64,000 nt of DNA from Phaeosaccion multiseriatum (lineage: Eukaryota > Ochrophyta, other classes): the NCBI GenBank assembly GCA_965112735.1, contig OZ218965.1, forward strand, positions 1,736,001-1,800,000, in the 5' to 3' direction. Every line of letters starts with the position of its first letter. The first letter of the stretch is position 1. A program made the position numbers and the translations under genes. This document shows, in pieces, positions 42,435 through 55,500 of the stretch. The notes under the pieces were generated by a model. It did not search any database, had not been told where the DNA came from, and saw only the letters and a program-made list of their open reading frames with translations.

Positions 42435-44186
42435 CTATTTGGGTTTGTTGAGCAAGTTGAGGAAGAAGTCTTTGGGCGCCGCGGCGGGGGCTGCTGCTGC
42501 TGGTGCCGCTGCTGGTGCCGCTGGCACGTCTGCCGTCTTTGACGCTCCTCCTCCCCCTGCAGGTGCTGCAGCATCCGCCCCTGAGCCTGTCTGTTTCCTG
42601 CCGTCCTTGGCTGGAGGAGCCCTCTTTTCCTTGACCTGTCTGCTCCTGAGGTCTTCTAGCCACTCCTCCTCCGGCACCAACGCCCCCCCGTCTCTCCCAA
42701 ACCCTTCCAGTGAGCTCCTCCGCTGCTGGTGGCCACCCTTGACAGGAGAGGACGCCACGGGTGGCAAGGCATCGTCAAACAGCGTCTCCAGCTCCGTCCC
42801 GCTGACCTTGTTAACCGGCAGGATGTCGTCAATTAGTCTGCTGCTGTCCCAGCCACTGGGGATGAAGAGTTCGTCCCCGACCCTAGCTTCGAGGTTCATG
42901 CCATGCACAGCGGTGCTCGGACAGCAGCGATGCAGAATGTAGCGTTGCAGTTCCAGGCAGTTGACGCCATCAGCGGCGGAGGTGTAGACGAGGGCGGCGC
43001 CGTGCCTTAGGCAGAAGCGTCTCATGTATTGCTGCATGTAGAGCTGTTCCTGCTGGCGGTCGTAGTTACCACGGGGTAGGGCGTCACTCTTACACCCCAC
43101 CACCACCAGCGGAATGGACAGGTTGGTTTCCAGCACTCCAGGGGGAAGGGGCGGCACGTCGGGGTCAAGAGGAGAGTCCGTAGCAGCATTGGGGACGCCT
43201 GAGGAGGAGGAGGAGGAGGAGGAGCATGCCTTGGCGACATAGGCACTAATGTTGGCTTTGAGGCCGTCCCGCTCGCCTATCGAGAGGCCACTCAGCTGAG
43301 CATGGAGTGGAGACGGGGTGGGTGCAAGAGACAAGAGGGAGGCAGGCGAGCGGACAGTGGTGAGGTGAGTTCGCTTTCATTCGCGACCTCAGACGGCTTG
43401 TTTGATGGCTCACTCTGGAAAACTCGAATCCCAATTTTATGTATACATACCTTGCTTGTGACGAGTCTATCGAGCATCGCCGTCCACTCTTCCAGTGCCA
43501 TCTTCACGAGTCGAGGCCGGGTGAGGTCTACGGTCACAACGGCCAGTGTGTGTGCCAAGTGGCTCTGAGGGCGGAGGAGTTGTTGCAAGTGTTCCAAGAG
43601 CAAAGGCAAGGGCAAGGGAGGGCAGCGGCTTCAGAGAACTTCAGCGAAGGGTTGGCGCAGCGGGGCACAGGGCACGGGGCACTGGGGAAATCTTGCTGCC
43701 AGGTCCCTCTTCTTGGCTGATAAGCGCTGGCCCTTCCGTACTGTGCCCTGCTCCACTCACCGGCTCTAAGACAGTACCCAGCAAGTCGCTAAACTCCCTC
43801 TCACTGCAGCTCCACACGTTGACACGTGCAGGAGAGTCCTCACTGTCATCCTTGGCGGGGTCCAACGGGTCCACCGCGTCGAAGAACTGGTACGATAGGA
43901 TGGGGTGGAAGTCCTCCTTGCCGTTGGCGCCGTCTTCACTGCTGCTTCGATTGCTACTACTATTCCGGCGGCTGCTGCTGCTACCGTGGCTGCTACTGCT
44001 GCTCGATATTGCGTTAAAGCGCTTCAGAAGTGAAGTCTTGCCGCACCCGCTTTGTCCCACAAAGAGCACTGTGCTGTCTGTGGGCCTCGCCTTGCTCATT
44101 GCCGCCCTCAAGAGAGCTTCCCAGGAGCTACCATTCGAGCCTTCTGCATCGCCAGCACCGCCGCCCTGCCCATCTGGACTGACCAT
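42435..44186 (-). CDS. Cytoplasmic dynein light intermediate chain
   Basis: Model: complement(join(42435..43295,43451..43564,43761..44186)), 466 aa, in frame, starting MVSPDGQGGG. A GTPase-like P-loop is clear at 44-51 (GQSGCGKT). The family features follow in order: TVDLTRPRLVKMALEEW, SIPLVVVGCKSDAL (the NKxD-like position), ALVYTSAADGVNC and ELFIPSGWDSSRLI, the last a hallmark of DYNC1LI proteins. The C-terminal 130 residues are Ala/Pro/Gly-rich, as in the adaptor-binding tails of this family. It links dynein heavy chain to cargo adaptors. Its presence implies that the organism keeps cytoplasmic (or ciliary) dynein. It ends 254 bp from the convergent YIP1 gene. Confidence 0.9.
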
Positions 44187-44554
44187 CACGGTCCAACGCT
44201 TGGACCAAAGCAAGCGCGGACAGAGAGAGAGAGGGAGACAGGGGGGGAGAGAGAGGGAGGAGAGAGAGGAAGAGAGAGGAGGGAGAGAGAGAGACGGACA
44301 GAAGAGAGAGGAAGAGAGAGGGGGGAGAACAAAGAGGACAGAGGAAGAGAGAGGGGAGAGAGAGAGAGACGGACAGAAGAGAGAGAGAGAGAGAGAGGAA
44401 GAGAGAGGGGGGAGAACAAAGAGGACAGAATGGGCTCTTGATTTTGACTTTTTTTCTCGATGGGATCGAATCCAGGAATCGAGGGTTGGCAGATAGTGCG
44501 CGCCCCCAAAGAGAGAAGCAGATCGCTGCTGCTTCAAGTCCACCCAGGGCCGCA
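44187..44554. promoter_or_regulatory. Divergent promoter region, dynein LIC / MED22, with (GA)n
   Basis: 368 bp between start codons. The half nearest the dynein gene is a GAGAGA/GGACAGAGA array (44216-44430), including a duplicated GGGAGAACAAAGAGGACAGA block. On the dynein sense strand it is a CT-rich leader of the kind common in algal 5' UTRs. Confidence 0.6.
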
Positions 44555-45085
44555 ATGAATCAAGGGAGTGCTCGCGGTGGAGGCGCTGTGGCTCCCAATG
44601 AGCGAGCAGTGGACCTCAGACAGAAGGCAGGAGCCTACTGCAAGACTCTAGTCGAGTCGTTCGCCACCCTCCTCCGAGAGAGCAAGATGGAGACAGACAA
44701 GGATGCAGCACACGCAGGTAATAACTGGAGGTTGATGAGGGAGTGGTGGAATGCGTGGGTGAGTCAGTGAGTGGGTGGTTTAGTTGTTTTGTTCTCCACA
44801 CACCTTGATGCTCTCCCTCCCCCCACCCACCACCCCCTCTACCGCCTTGCAGCGTTCCAAATAAACGTGGCAACGGCGGACCTGGTGACAAGCGGCGAGG
44901 GCTTGCTGCGCCTCATTCAGGAGCTCAAGCTAAGCATCTTACTGCAAGACGTGGGGACGATGACTGCTGAGGTGGAGGCGCGCGAGGCTGAGCTGAGGCA
45001 GGCGAGGGAGGGAGCGGTGGGGCAGGTCCGGCGTCTGACGGAGGTGGTCCAGGCTGCTAATACGGAGCTGTTGGAGCAGAAGTAA
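44555..45085 (+). CDS. Mediator complex subunit 22 (MED22/Surf5-like)
   Basis: Model: join(44555..44717,44853..45085), 131 aa, phase 1 at the junction. The all-helical pattern fits MED22: an N-terminal helix (YCKTLVESFATLLRES), then FQINVATADLVTSGEGLL, then LRLIQELKLSILLQDVGTM, and a charged C-terminal coiled coil. The size (about 130-150 aa) matches the family. MED22 belongs to the Mediator head module and would act in RNA polymerase II transcription. Identity rests on pattern, not alignment scores. Confidence 0.75.
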
Positions 45086-46143
45086 GGACGAGGGGGGAGG
45101 ACGGAGGGGGAACAGTCCCTAAGAGGGAGTTGCATCGCGGAAGCCTCACGGACTGGTGCAATGCCAAATGGCTTGCTTGCTGGGGAGGAGACGGCCAGCA
45201 CCGCGTCGACGGACTGCTCTGCGGGGGACTGAATGAAGTAAGCCCTCTCAACGCGACATCAGAAGGCCAATCGTCTCCTGCGAAAGAGCGATGGGCAGGG
45301 ACGAGACCAGCTGTGAGCCCCCCAAGCTTCACCCAGAGGAAGCGCAAAGGAAGGAGCTGTTGCTCGCAGCCGAGACAGACTCAGCACCGCGTATGCCGTT
45401 ACGGGTGGGCGTCTATCGAGCTGTGGACACTCCGCCCCTGCTCTGCTCGGTACAGGAGGAGAACAATGTGGAACGAAGGCGATGGGCCGGAGACACTTCA
45501 GCGCAATTCTTGGCCAGGTGCACTTTGCTCGTGATCAGGTGTGCACGAGGAAGAAGAGGAGGAACGTGCCAGCAGCGCCTTGTGCTCCGTGCTCTGTTCT
45601 GTCTCTTCACGCGGGGCAAGGAGGAGGTCCAAGAGGGAGAAAATGAAGGAGCTACAGTAAGGCAGCAAATACACGACAGGGGGGAGGGGCATGAGTCGTG
45701 GCACTCCCCATCCCCCCTGCTGTGCATGTTCCACGCGGAACGTTCCGCTTGAGCTCCTTCATTTTCTCCGTCTTGGGGACATTAAAGAACTGCGATGGAA
45801 GGCCGCTCATTTGTTCCGCAGGAGGGGGAGGGCGCTGCCGTCGCTATGCTTCCCTGTCTGAACCTCTGCAGAGCAGTGCTGTTGAGGCCGGGGTGACGGT
45901 TTCGCAGCGGCTCCTTCTAACCCAATTTGTGGGTTTCTCTGAAGAGAGTCAACGTGTCCTCGTCCTCCAAGTCCCTTGCGGACTCCTCCTGCTATAGTAG
46001 TAGTAGGTGGCCTCGCAGAGAAGCTCAAGAAGTACGAAAGAGAGGCTACAAAGCTGACAGCCTGTGCCCCAGCAGCAAAGGGGCACTTAGTGAGGCACAA
46101 GTGTTGATATGGTATTGAGCGGTCGGTTTCGTTTTTTTTTTTC
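45086..46143. other. Spacer downstream of MED22
   Basis: About 1.05 kb with no recognisable gene. A plus-strand frame (45291-45752) stays open but has an unremarkable composition and no family resemblance. Confidence 0.4.
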
Positions 46144-46633
46144 CACTCGATTTGCGTACAAACGGCTTGTGGGGACTGACCTGAGTCCCACGGAGAGAGA
46201 GAGAATTGGGGAAAGCACGGAGCAGCTGGTGCAGGCAGGACCGGTAGATAAGCAAGTACGGCTTCTCCGTCGGTGACACCGCCGGCTGCCGTACTTGCTT
46301 ATCTACCGGTTCTGCCTGCACCAGCTGCTCCGTGCTTTCCCCAATTCTCTCTCTCTCCGTGGGACTCAGGTCAGTCCCCACAAGCCCACGGCTTGCTCCT
46401 ACCCCTACCGAGTTTTCTACTTCTCTGTTCTGTAAGAATCGCCCAAATCGCCCCAATTTTTTTTTTGCACAACTCCGGGCTGGGAGAAGCGCTATAGCTC
46501 TTCGTGTAGCTCTTTGAGATGCCTACCGACGTTGTTCGACACTTCCTTCCTTCCCTAGTTTTCAGCATTTCCGCAGGATGCCCGACCCCCCCCAAAAAAG
46601 GGCGATTTGGGCGATTCTTACGCAAATCGAGTG
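46144..46633. mobile_element. 490-bp nested inverted-repeat (foldback/MITE-like) element
   Basis: Outer 15-bp perfect terminal inverted repeats (CACTCGATTTGCGTA at 46144-46158; its complement at 46619-46633). Inside, two 97-bp arms (46166-46262 and 46288-46384) pair with only a single mismatch that I can see, around a 25-nt loop. A third pair of 21-bp perfect arms is at 46432-46452 and 46601-46621. No coding capacity and no obvious target-site duplication. This fits a non-autonomous foldback transposon; a small-RNA precursor is an alternative. Confidence 0.8.
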
Positions 46634-47015
46634 TTAATAATGAGGAAGGAAGCGAGCACCGAATCTCAATTTAGTACAATACCGTGTACACAACAACAGC
46701 AGCAATACCGTGTACACAACAACAGCAGGAGGATTTCCTGGAGAGAGAGGGAGGCGTGAAGCACTGCAACAACCACACGGTGCTTCGTGCCACGCCACCG
46801 CTGTAGCCGCTGTAACTGCTGTAACCGCTGTAACCGACATTCAGAGCGCTTCCTCACACTACTTCCTCCTTCTTGAGCACTCAGGCACTGAATCTCTCCA
46901 CGTGCGGCGAGTACCGAGGGCAGCCAGAAAGGAAGGGAAGGAAAGTGGGGCGTATGTGCGGCTCCTCAGCCCCACCACGATTGCCCACTTGAGTCTAGTG
47001 ACTCCCCGCCTCACC
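46634..47015. other. Spacer 3' of the coiled-coil gene
   Basis: 382 bp between the foldback element and the stop codon of the coiled-coil gene. It contains two tandem copies of CAATACCGTGTACACAACAA (46678-46727) and a degenerate CTGTAACCG repeat (46800-46833). No gene supported. Confidence 0.6.
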
Positions 47016-48919
47016 TCAGCTCGCTAGGCCTAGCTGCACCTCCAGCTCGTCCTTCTCCGCCTCCATCTCTGCAAGAGCAAGCCGCGCAGCCTGAAAGAGA
47101 GAGAGAGGGACAGGGGAGGTGAGTCAGTCACGAGACGGTGGCAGGGAAGTACAAGCGTACTAATGGCCTTCTCCGACAGAGTAGCCCAAGGGGCGAGAGT
47201 GTGTCATGCAGCAGAAGGCCCTCCTCTTTCTCCCTCCACGTCCGCCTCTCTCAACCGAGCCAAAGCGAAAGGAGGTATCAAACGTCTTCCTCAAGGCTAA
47301 GCTATACGGGATGGACTGCACACGTAGCCAGACTGCACGCACGCCCACACACGCACGCACGCACACACACGCACACACACGCACGCACGCACACACGCAC
47401 GCACACACGCACGCACCGCGAGGTCTTGCTCAAGCTGGGAGAGCAGCTTGCCCTTATCGCTGGTGAAGAAGTTCTCCACATCTGACAGCCGGGCCTCAAG
47501 CTCGCTAAGACAGGAGGGGTTAGGTACAAGGAGAGTCACAAGGAGGAAGATAGAAAGTCAGATAGAGGTAGCGGCTTCCTCACTCCAGTGGCTGGTGCTC
47601 CAACTGGGACGGGCATAGGGACACCCAAAAGCCCTACATAGTCAAGAAGAAGAAAGACGGATGGATGGCCCACCCCTTGTCTCCTTCATACTACGCTCTC
47701 ATCTACTCTCCTCTCCACACGCTCACACACCTCCTGTCCTTGGAGATGCTATTCCTCTCTTGGCGCAGGGCCTCGATCTTGCTGCCCGCTTCTGCGAGCT
47801 TCGTCTTGAGGGCAGAGTTGCTCTCCTCCAGTTGCCGGCTAGTCTCTGCTGTGCTGGCCTGCACCAAGTCCAGTGTTTCCTGTGGGAGCGGTCGAAAGCG
47901 ACGTGGGAGGGCAGCGCCAGCAGCACGACGGTAAGAGAGACAGAGAGCAATGGACGGACTTGTCGTAAACTCAGGAATCAGAAAGAGAAGGGGCGCAATG
48001 CATGCTACTATACCTGTGTTCTATGAAGCTCATTCCCCCTCTGCAGGACGGCTCTCTCCAGCTCCGCGGCCCTCTCCTCCAAGGTCGCCTTCTCGGCAGC
48101 CATGGCCGCCACGCGCTCCCCCGCCTGCGCCTTGTCCTGCCGGAGTGAGACCACCGCCTCCTCCGCTTGCAGCTGCCTCTCCCTCCCCTCCTCCCTTTCA
48201 ACGCGTGCCTCATACAGGTCTGACTCCAGCTTCTTCTTTGCAGCCTCCACACTCACCAACTGCGCCTGGAGAGCCGCCCGCTGGCTTTCCAGAGCCGTGG
48301 CAACGCCGACGTCCTGGGCCGCATCTCGCTCCAGTCTCGCTTTGGCACTACTCACCCTCCCAAGCTCGAGCTGGAGGTGGGCGACCTCCTCTCGAAAGGC
48401 CTTCACCCGGCGCTCGCAGCAGTTGGGGCTGAGCGTGAGTTGGTGCTCCCCCTCACCCGCTTGGGTTTGAGCTTTGACACCAGCCCCGCTGCTCGAGGCC
48501 AGCATGATATCCGAGGACACTTGGAGGAGAGCCAGCTGCCACTGCGTCCAGAACGCGGTTTGGTGCAGCTCGAGCAAAACCTCCTGGCCATCCTTGCTAC
48601 TCCTCCCCCTCCGGCCGCCGCCGCCGCCTCTTTGCCCGTCTTGTACCACGCTTTTGCGCTCCGCAGTGGCCCTCCTCGCCCCCAAAGTGACCCGCCCCTT
48701 CCTGCGGTTGACTCGCTCCGCCACGAACGCGACGACGGCATTTTCTCTGGCCTCCTCGTTCTGATCCTCAACCCCTCTCTCGCCCCCAGCCCCCGTCCTC
48801 CTCCGCAGCCGGGGCGGCGACAGCGACTCAGACACGCAGGACGTTGAAACCGTGGAGGGAGAGCCCAACGACTCCAGAGAGTCGAGCCCGGAGTCGCCTC
48901 CCTTCGCGCAGCTCATCAT
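47016..48919 (-). CDS. Coiled-coil protein of unknown function
   Basis: Model: complement(join(47016..47090,47417..47504,47731..47879,48014..48919)), 405 aa, all phases consistent. It starts MMSCAKGGDSGL with a Ser-rich and then Arg/Gly-rich, probably disordered, first third. From about residue 165 to the end it is almost continuous heptad-rich helix (RRVKAFREEVAHLQLELG; LESQRAALQAQLVSVEAAKK; KATLEERAAELERAVLQ; TLDLVQASTAETSRQLEE), so a long coiled coil is predicted. Candidates include cytoskeletal, centrosomal or tethering factors, but no family motif is visible. Head-to-head with ChlH. Confidence 0.75.
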
Positions 48920-49564
48920 TAAAAGTTAGCCTCACCTTAACAAAAAAAGCAAACGATTTCTTTTATATTTCTGTGATACTCGACTTCACAACTCGATCTC
49001 GATTTTCCCAGGGGGCCCCGATGCGCTGTTCTCCAGGGGGGCCGTTTTTGGGAAATCCTGTACCCTTCCCACTTCTACAACGACTCGCAAGAGGTGGATA
49101 AGAGGGAGCAAATAGGACACTTAGGTGAGGGAAGGGTCGTGGTCGGCGTGGGGGCGTGGTGGGGAGAGTGTGAGGACGAGTGGACCGCGTGCTGGAGCAA
49201 ACATGACAGAGGAGAGGGAGACATGATGTCAGATGCGTACGGGGCTGAGTGTTTTGTTGTGCACCTCTAGACACGGCTCCCTCTGCTCGCGTGCGGCGAG
49301 TTTCTTTGGTGATTGTGCCTTGGACGACTGCTGCTGCTGTTCGTGACGTGGAGGGCAGGACGAAGTGAGAAGAAGCACTTGTTGCCGCGAAGGGGAAAAG
49401 AGCCACGCACGCATGGGGGGCAGCACATGAAGTTCCTTATTGTGGCGAAGAAAGCTGACCCCGGCCTCCCCCTTGCTGTACCCCCTCTATCCGCACACCC
49501 TGTTTGACGTTGTCGCCGAAACAGAGATCCTCCAAGTAGTGGAGTGATCAAACAGCGGCGCAGT
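48920..49564. promoter_or_regulatory. Divergent promoter region, coiled-coil gene / ChlH
   Basis: 645 bp between the two ATGs. No repeat dominates. An A/T-richer patch (CAAAAAAAGCAAACG region near 48940-48970) lies next to the minus-strand start. Confidence 0.5.
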
Positions 49565-52500
49565 ATGGCTCGCGGAAAGAAGACCAGCCGCAATGCGCAG
49601 GCCGTGCTCACGGCCGCGATTGTGGGCGCGGCACTGGGCAACACGTCTGCCTTCACCACTGCTCCCCTCGGCACGCGCCGAGCGGCTTCCTCGTCCTCCT
49701 CTGTGTCCTCTTCCTCCACCTCCAAGGTGGAGAGGATGAACAGGTGGGCTTCTGGCTCAGCCCCCACTTCGGTGGCTGGAGCCAAGAGGGTGAGCCAATT
49801 GTCAATGGTGACAATGGAGAAGGAAAAGACGACGAGCGTCGACACGGGCATGGGCGGCATGTTCACCCAGTCCAACCCGGACACCAAGAGGGTGCTTCCT
49901 ATGGATAGGGAAGGAAAGGGCTTCTTCAAGGTGAGGAGACGCGAGGGCACTTATTGGCAGGCTCCAGCTCGCAGACGTGCTTCAACGCTTGTCCATGCGA
50001 TGGTACATTGATATTCTCTTCGCACCGGGCCACCGGGGAGGGGACAGGGGGTTGGGGTGAGACGAGGATGGGCCCAAGCGGGTGTGGGGGGGGGGGGGGA
50101 AGGAGTGGAGGGGCCCGAGGTCACAGTTGTTGAGAGGTGCCGATACAGGGAGAACAGAACGAGCAAGCACGAGAAGGTGCTCACTTGTTGTGGGGAGGTG
50201 TATGACCAACATGGTCTTTTCCCTTTCACACAGACATGCACAGACATGCACAGGCACTCACCCCTCGCGCTCCCTCTCCCCCTCTGTCCCTTCCCCCCCC
50301 TCTTTCCCCTCTGCAGCTGACCTACGTGGTGCTTGAGTCTCAGTACCAGGCCTCCATCACCAAGGCCTGCGAAAGCATTAACAGCAACCGCGACGACATT
50401 CGCGTTGAGTGCGCCGGCTACCTGCTGGAGGAGCTGCGCAACCCTGAGGTGCTGGAGACCTTCAAGAAGGACTGTGCCGAGTCCAACATTTTCATTGGAT
50501 CGCTCATCTTTGTGCAAGAGCTCGCCGAGACGGTATGTCAAGGGAGGCAGGGGATGGGAAGGAGACTGGAGTGATTGCAATGACTAACTGACTTTGCGCG
50601 TATGCATGGGGTGAGGTGTAGTGTGTATGTGGCACGGAGGAGGAGAGTGATACACCAGCTCTGACGCCACACCGCTTCCTTTCCGCTCCCTGTTTCTTCC
50701 TGTCGTTCTCCCCTCTCCTCCTCCTCCTCCTCCTCCTCCTCCTCCTCCTCCTCCTCCTCCTCCACCACTCCTTCTTCCACTCTTTCTTCCACTCTTTCGT
50801 GTATGGTCACCAGGTGGCTGAGGTGGTGGAGCCCCTCCGTGACCAGATGGACTCGGTGGTCATCTTCCCCTCCATGCCCGAGGTGATGCGCCTCAACAAG
50901 GTGGGCGCCTTCACCATGCAGAACTTGGGGCAGAGCAAGAGCGTCATCAGCGACTTTATGAAGAAGAAGAAGAAGGAGGTGAGTGAGTGAGGGAGAGAGC
51001 GAGGGAGTGGAGCAGGGGGGGCAGCGTTGTTAGGCCTGATGAAAGTGCGCTTTGGACGAGGAGAATTGTGCAGTGTGGCGGCTCCTTTCTCGGTGGGAGC
51101 TGGTGCCAATGTGTGACAGATTAGAGAGTGTGAAAACTGACTCAGCCGCGGAGGCCCTCGTCCTAAACCCCCTTTCCCCCTCCCCCCTCCCCCACTCACC
51201 CCACCCCATCCTCCAGGACGGTTCCTCCTTCGAGGAAGGCATGCTCAAGCTGCTACGAACCCTCCCCAAGGTGCTCAAGTACCTGCCCACGGAGAAGGCC
51301 AAGGACGCACGTAACTTCATGATGTCGTTCCAGTACTGGCTGGGCGGCTCTCCTGAAAACGTCGAGGCCCTGCTGCTAAACCTCGCCAAGGAGTACGTGG
51401 AGGACGTCAAGAGCAAGTCAAACGTGTCCGAGAAGGACATTGCGGACCCCACGCTGCTTGCCGATAAGGGCATTTGGCATCCTATGGCCAACAAGGTTAG
51501 TGGGTGTGGGTCCGTGAGCGCTTGGAAGAGTGATGAAGGGGGATTGATTGATTGGTTGGGGTTTTGGTTATAATTGCTTGGTCGTCCCTGTTCCTGTTCG
51601 CCCTCTTGACGCCTTCTCCTCTCTGTCCATGCGCCTCCATCATTATGAATCACAGGTGTTCGAGAACTCCATGGAGTACATGGACTGGTACAACAACGAG
51701 CACGCCCCTGCCGCGGGCATCAAGGATGACGCTCCCGTGGTGGGGCTGGTGCTGCAGAAGTCGCACATCAACACCAAGGACGAGTGCCACTACACCGCGC
51801 TCATCGCTGAGATCGAGGCCAGAGGGGCCAAGGTGAGGCAGGAGAGGGGGATCAGTGGTGGTAGTGGCGGGGGAGGGGGAGAGGGAGAGGGTGGGGGTGC
51901 CAATGGCATGCCTTCCTTGTTTGCTTGCTTGTTTACTTGCAGAAATATGATGCTTCACACTTCACACACGCACTTCCTCACGCTCCTCTCCTTTTCCTAC
52001 CCGACCCATAGGTGATCACCCTGTACAGCGGTGGACTGGACTTCTCCGGCCCCGTGGACGAGTACCTCTACCTTCCCGGAGAGAAGACCACCATCGTCGA
52101 CACCCTCATCAACCTGACTGGGTTCGCGTTGGTGGGAGGCCCTGCAAGCCAGGACCACCCCAAGGCCGTGGCCACACTCAAGAAGCTCAACAGGCCCTAC
52201 ATGTGCACTGTGCCGCTCGTGTTCCAGTCCTTTGAGGAGTGGCAGGCGTCCGAGCTGGGTCTGCATCCCATCCAGGTTGGTTGGGTGGGGTTGGGTGGGG
52301 TTGGGTGTGGTTGGGTGTGGTTGGGTGTGGTTGGGTCTGGTTGGGTAGGGCTCTAAGATAGACGGATCGAGACTGCAGCAGACACACACACACATGCACA
52401 CATGCACACATGCACACATGCATCTAACGCCTTGCTTCCTGTCTCACTGCCGCCACAACAGGTTGCCCTCCAGGTGTCCCTGCCCGAGATCGACGGCGCC

Positions 52501-55500
52501 ATTGAGCCCATCATCTACGCCGGCCGAGAGGGCGCCACTGGCCGCAGCGTGCCTCTGTCCGACCGCGTGCAGCTCGTGGCGGACAGAGCGCTCAAGTGGG
52601 CCAACCTCCGCGCCAAGCCCAACTCTGAGAAGAACGTGGCTGTGACCATCTTCTCCTTCCCTCCCGACAAGGGCAACGTGGGCACGGCGGCCTACCTGGA
52701 TGTGTTTGGCTCCATCTCTTCGGTGCTGCAGGGCCTCAAGAAGCAGGGCTATGACATTGGTGACGCACCCAGCGACTCCATGGAGATGATGCAGTGCATC
52801 CTCAACGACCCCGAGGCCAAGATCGACAGGTCAGTCAGGCAGGCAGTCAGGCAGGAAGTCAGGCAGGAAGTCAGGCAGGAAGTCAGGCAGGCAGGCAGTC
52901 AGGCAGTCAGGCAGGCAGTCAGGCAGGCAGTCAGGCAGGCAGTCAGTCTTCTTTCTCCACACACGCAACTCAACCCCATCTCCTCCCCCCCCCAACCCCC
53001 CCCCCCGCACAACCACACAGCCCCGAGATGAATGTCGAGTACCGCATGCCTGTGAGTGAGTACGAGACCCTGACCCCCTACGCCAAGGACCTCGAGGAGA
53101 ACTGGGGCCCCGCACCGGGCAACCTCAACAGCGACGGACAGAACCTCCTCGTCTTTGGAAAGAAGTTCGGAAACGTCTTCATCGGCGTGCAGGTGCGTGA
53201 GTGACCAAAACAGGGCTCTTGTCTACGATCTACGATCTGGTCACAAAGACCCTCACCCTCCTATACATTCTGTGGTCTCTTTTATGGAACCACCCCCCCC
53301 GCCACACTCTGTGTCTTGCGTTACCCCTCATTGCTCTATCTTACACGCTGTGCCTGCCCCACCGACCCCTCTTTCGCTCTTTCTTTGGTATGATCTGATG
53401 TGATGATGTACGACACCCACAGCCCACCTTCGGTTACGAGGGGGACCCCATGCGTCTGCTCTTCTCCAAGTCCGCCTCCCCGCACCACGGCTTCGCGGCC
53501 TACTACACCTACCTTGAGAAGATCTTCAAGGCGGACGCGGTGCTCCACTTCGGTACTCACGGCTCCCTCGAGTTCATGCCCGGAAAGCAAGTGGGCATGT
53601 CTGGACAGTGCTACCCGGACCGTCTCATCAACTCCATCCCTAACCTCTACTACTACGCTGCCAACAACCCTTCGGAGGCGACCATTGCCAAGCGCCGTTC
53701 CTACGCGGCCACCATCTCATACCTCACGCCCCCCGCTGAGAACGCGGGACTTTACAAGGGCCTCAAGGAGCTGGGAGAGCTCATCTCTTCCTACCAGGGA
53801 CTGAGGGATAACGAGGGCCGAGGTCCTTCCATCGTAAACTCGGTGGTTGCCTCCGCCAGGCAGTGCAACTTGGACAAGGACATTCTTGACTTGCCCACGG
53901 AGGAGGATGACGCCAAGGAGATGACCCTGGAGGAGAGGTGAGTGAAGGAGTGGGGTGGGTGGGGTGGGTAAGGCAAGTGAGGCGAGCAAGGTTTATATAA
54001 GTGGGTATTAGTGTGTGTGACGAGGCGGTTTATGCAGAGGTGTCTTTGCTCTTCTTTTTTCCCATGTTTGACTGGACATGCCAAATATACTATCCGCGCT
54101 CCTCCGCGTCCACCAACCAAACCACCCCCTTAGTCCTCCCCACTCACCTTTCCTGCCGTGCTACCAACCGCCACTGCAGGGACGATGTCGTGGGCAAGGT
54201 GTACCGCCGCCTCATGGAGATCGAGTCCCGCCTGCTCCCCTGCGGCCTCCACACGGTGGGAGTGCCCCCTACGGCCGAGGAGGCCATCGCCACGCTCGTC
54301 AACATCGCGGGCATCGACCGCCCCGAGGATGAGATCAAGGTGCGTGTGCGTGGGTGCGTGTGTGGGTGCGTGTGCGCGTGTGTGTGCGTGTAAGAGAGAG
54401 AGAGAGAATGCGTACGTGTGCGTCCTTGTATTCTGTGTGCCACTGTGTGTCTGACACTCTGCCCTCCCCTTTGTTACGCATACGCACACATACAGGCTCT
54501 GCCCCGCATCCTGGCAGAGAGCAAGGGCATGAAGATCGAGGAGCTGTACCGCAACGCCGACAACGGAAAGCTTGAGGACGTGACCATGCTGCAGACGGTA
54601 ACGGAGGCCTCCCGCGCCGTGGTACGCGCGTTGGTGGAGCGATCTACCAACAGCGCCGGCCGCGTGGAGGAGGTGAGCACCATGTCGAGTATGATGGACA
54701 TGTTCTCCGGCGGCACCCCGATGAAGAAGGCGCTCCAAAAGGCCGGCTTCCCCAACTGCTCGGATGCCGACCTGGAGCCCCTCTTCACCTTCCTCGAGTT
54801 CTGCCTCAAACAAGTCGTGGCGGACAACGAGTTGGAGGGCCTGCTCGGAGCACTCAACGGAGAGTACGTTGTGCCCGGACCGGGTGGAGACCCGATTCGC
54901 AACCCCGATGTGCTGCCCACCGGCAAGAACATGCACGCATTGGACCCTCAGTCCATCCCCACTACTGCGGCGGTGGAGGTGGCGGGCAGGGTAGTGGAGC
55001 GACTGCTGGAGAGGCTCAAGAACGACAGCCCGGACGGAGAGTACCCCGAGTCCGTGGCCTTCACTCTGTGGGGCACTGACAACATCAAGACGTATGGAGA
55101 GTCGTTGGCCCAGGTGCTCGCACTGGTGGGCGTCAGGCCCGTGGCGGACTCCATCGGCCGAGTCAACAAGCTCGAGCTCATTCCCCTGGACGAGCTTGGC
55201 AGGCCCCGTGTGGATGTGGTGGTGTCATGCTCAGGTGTGTTCCGTGACTTGTTCATCAACCAAATGAACTTGCTGGACCGAGGTGTCAAGATGGCAGCAG
55301 AGGCGGACGAGCCCGATGACCAGAACTTTGTCCGCAAGCACGCCAAGGAGCAGGCTGAGGAGTTCGGCCTGAGCGTGCGCGACGCCGCCACGCGTATCTT
55401 CTCCAACGCGGCAGGATCTTACTCGGCCAACGTCGGTCTGGCCATTGAGAACGGAGGGTGGGAGGACGAGGAGCAGCTGCAGCAGCAGTTTGTTCAGCGT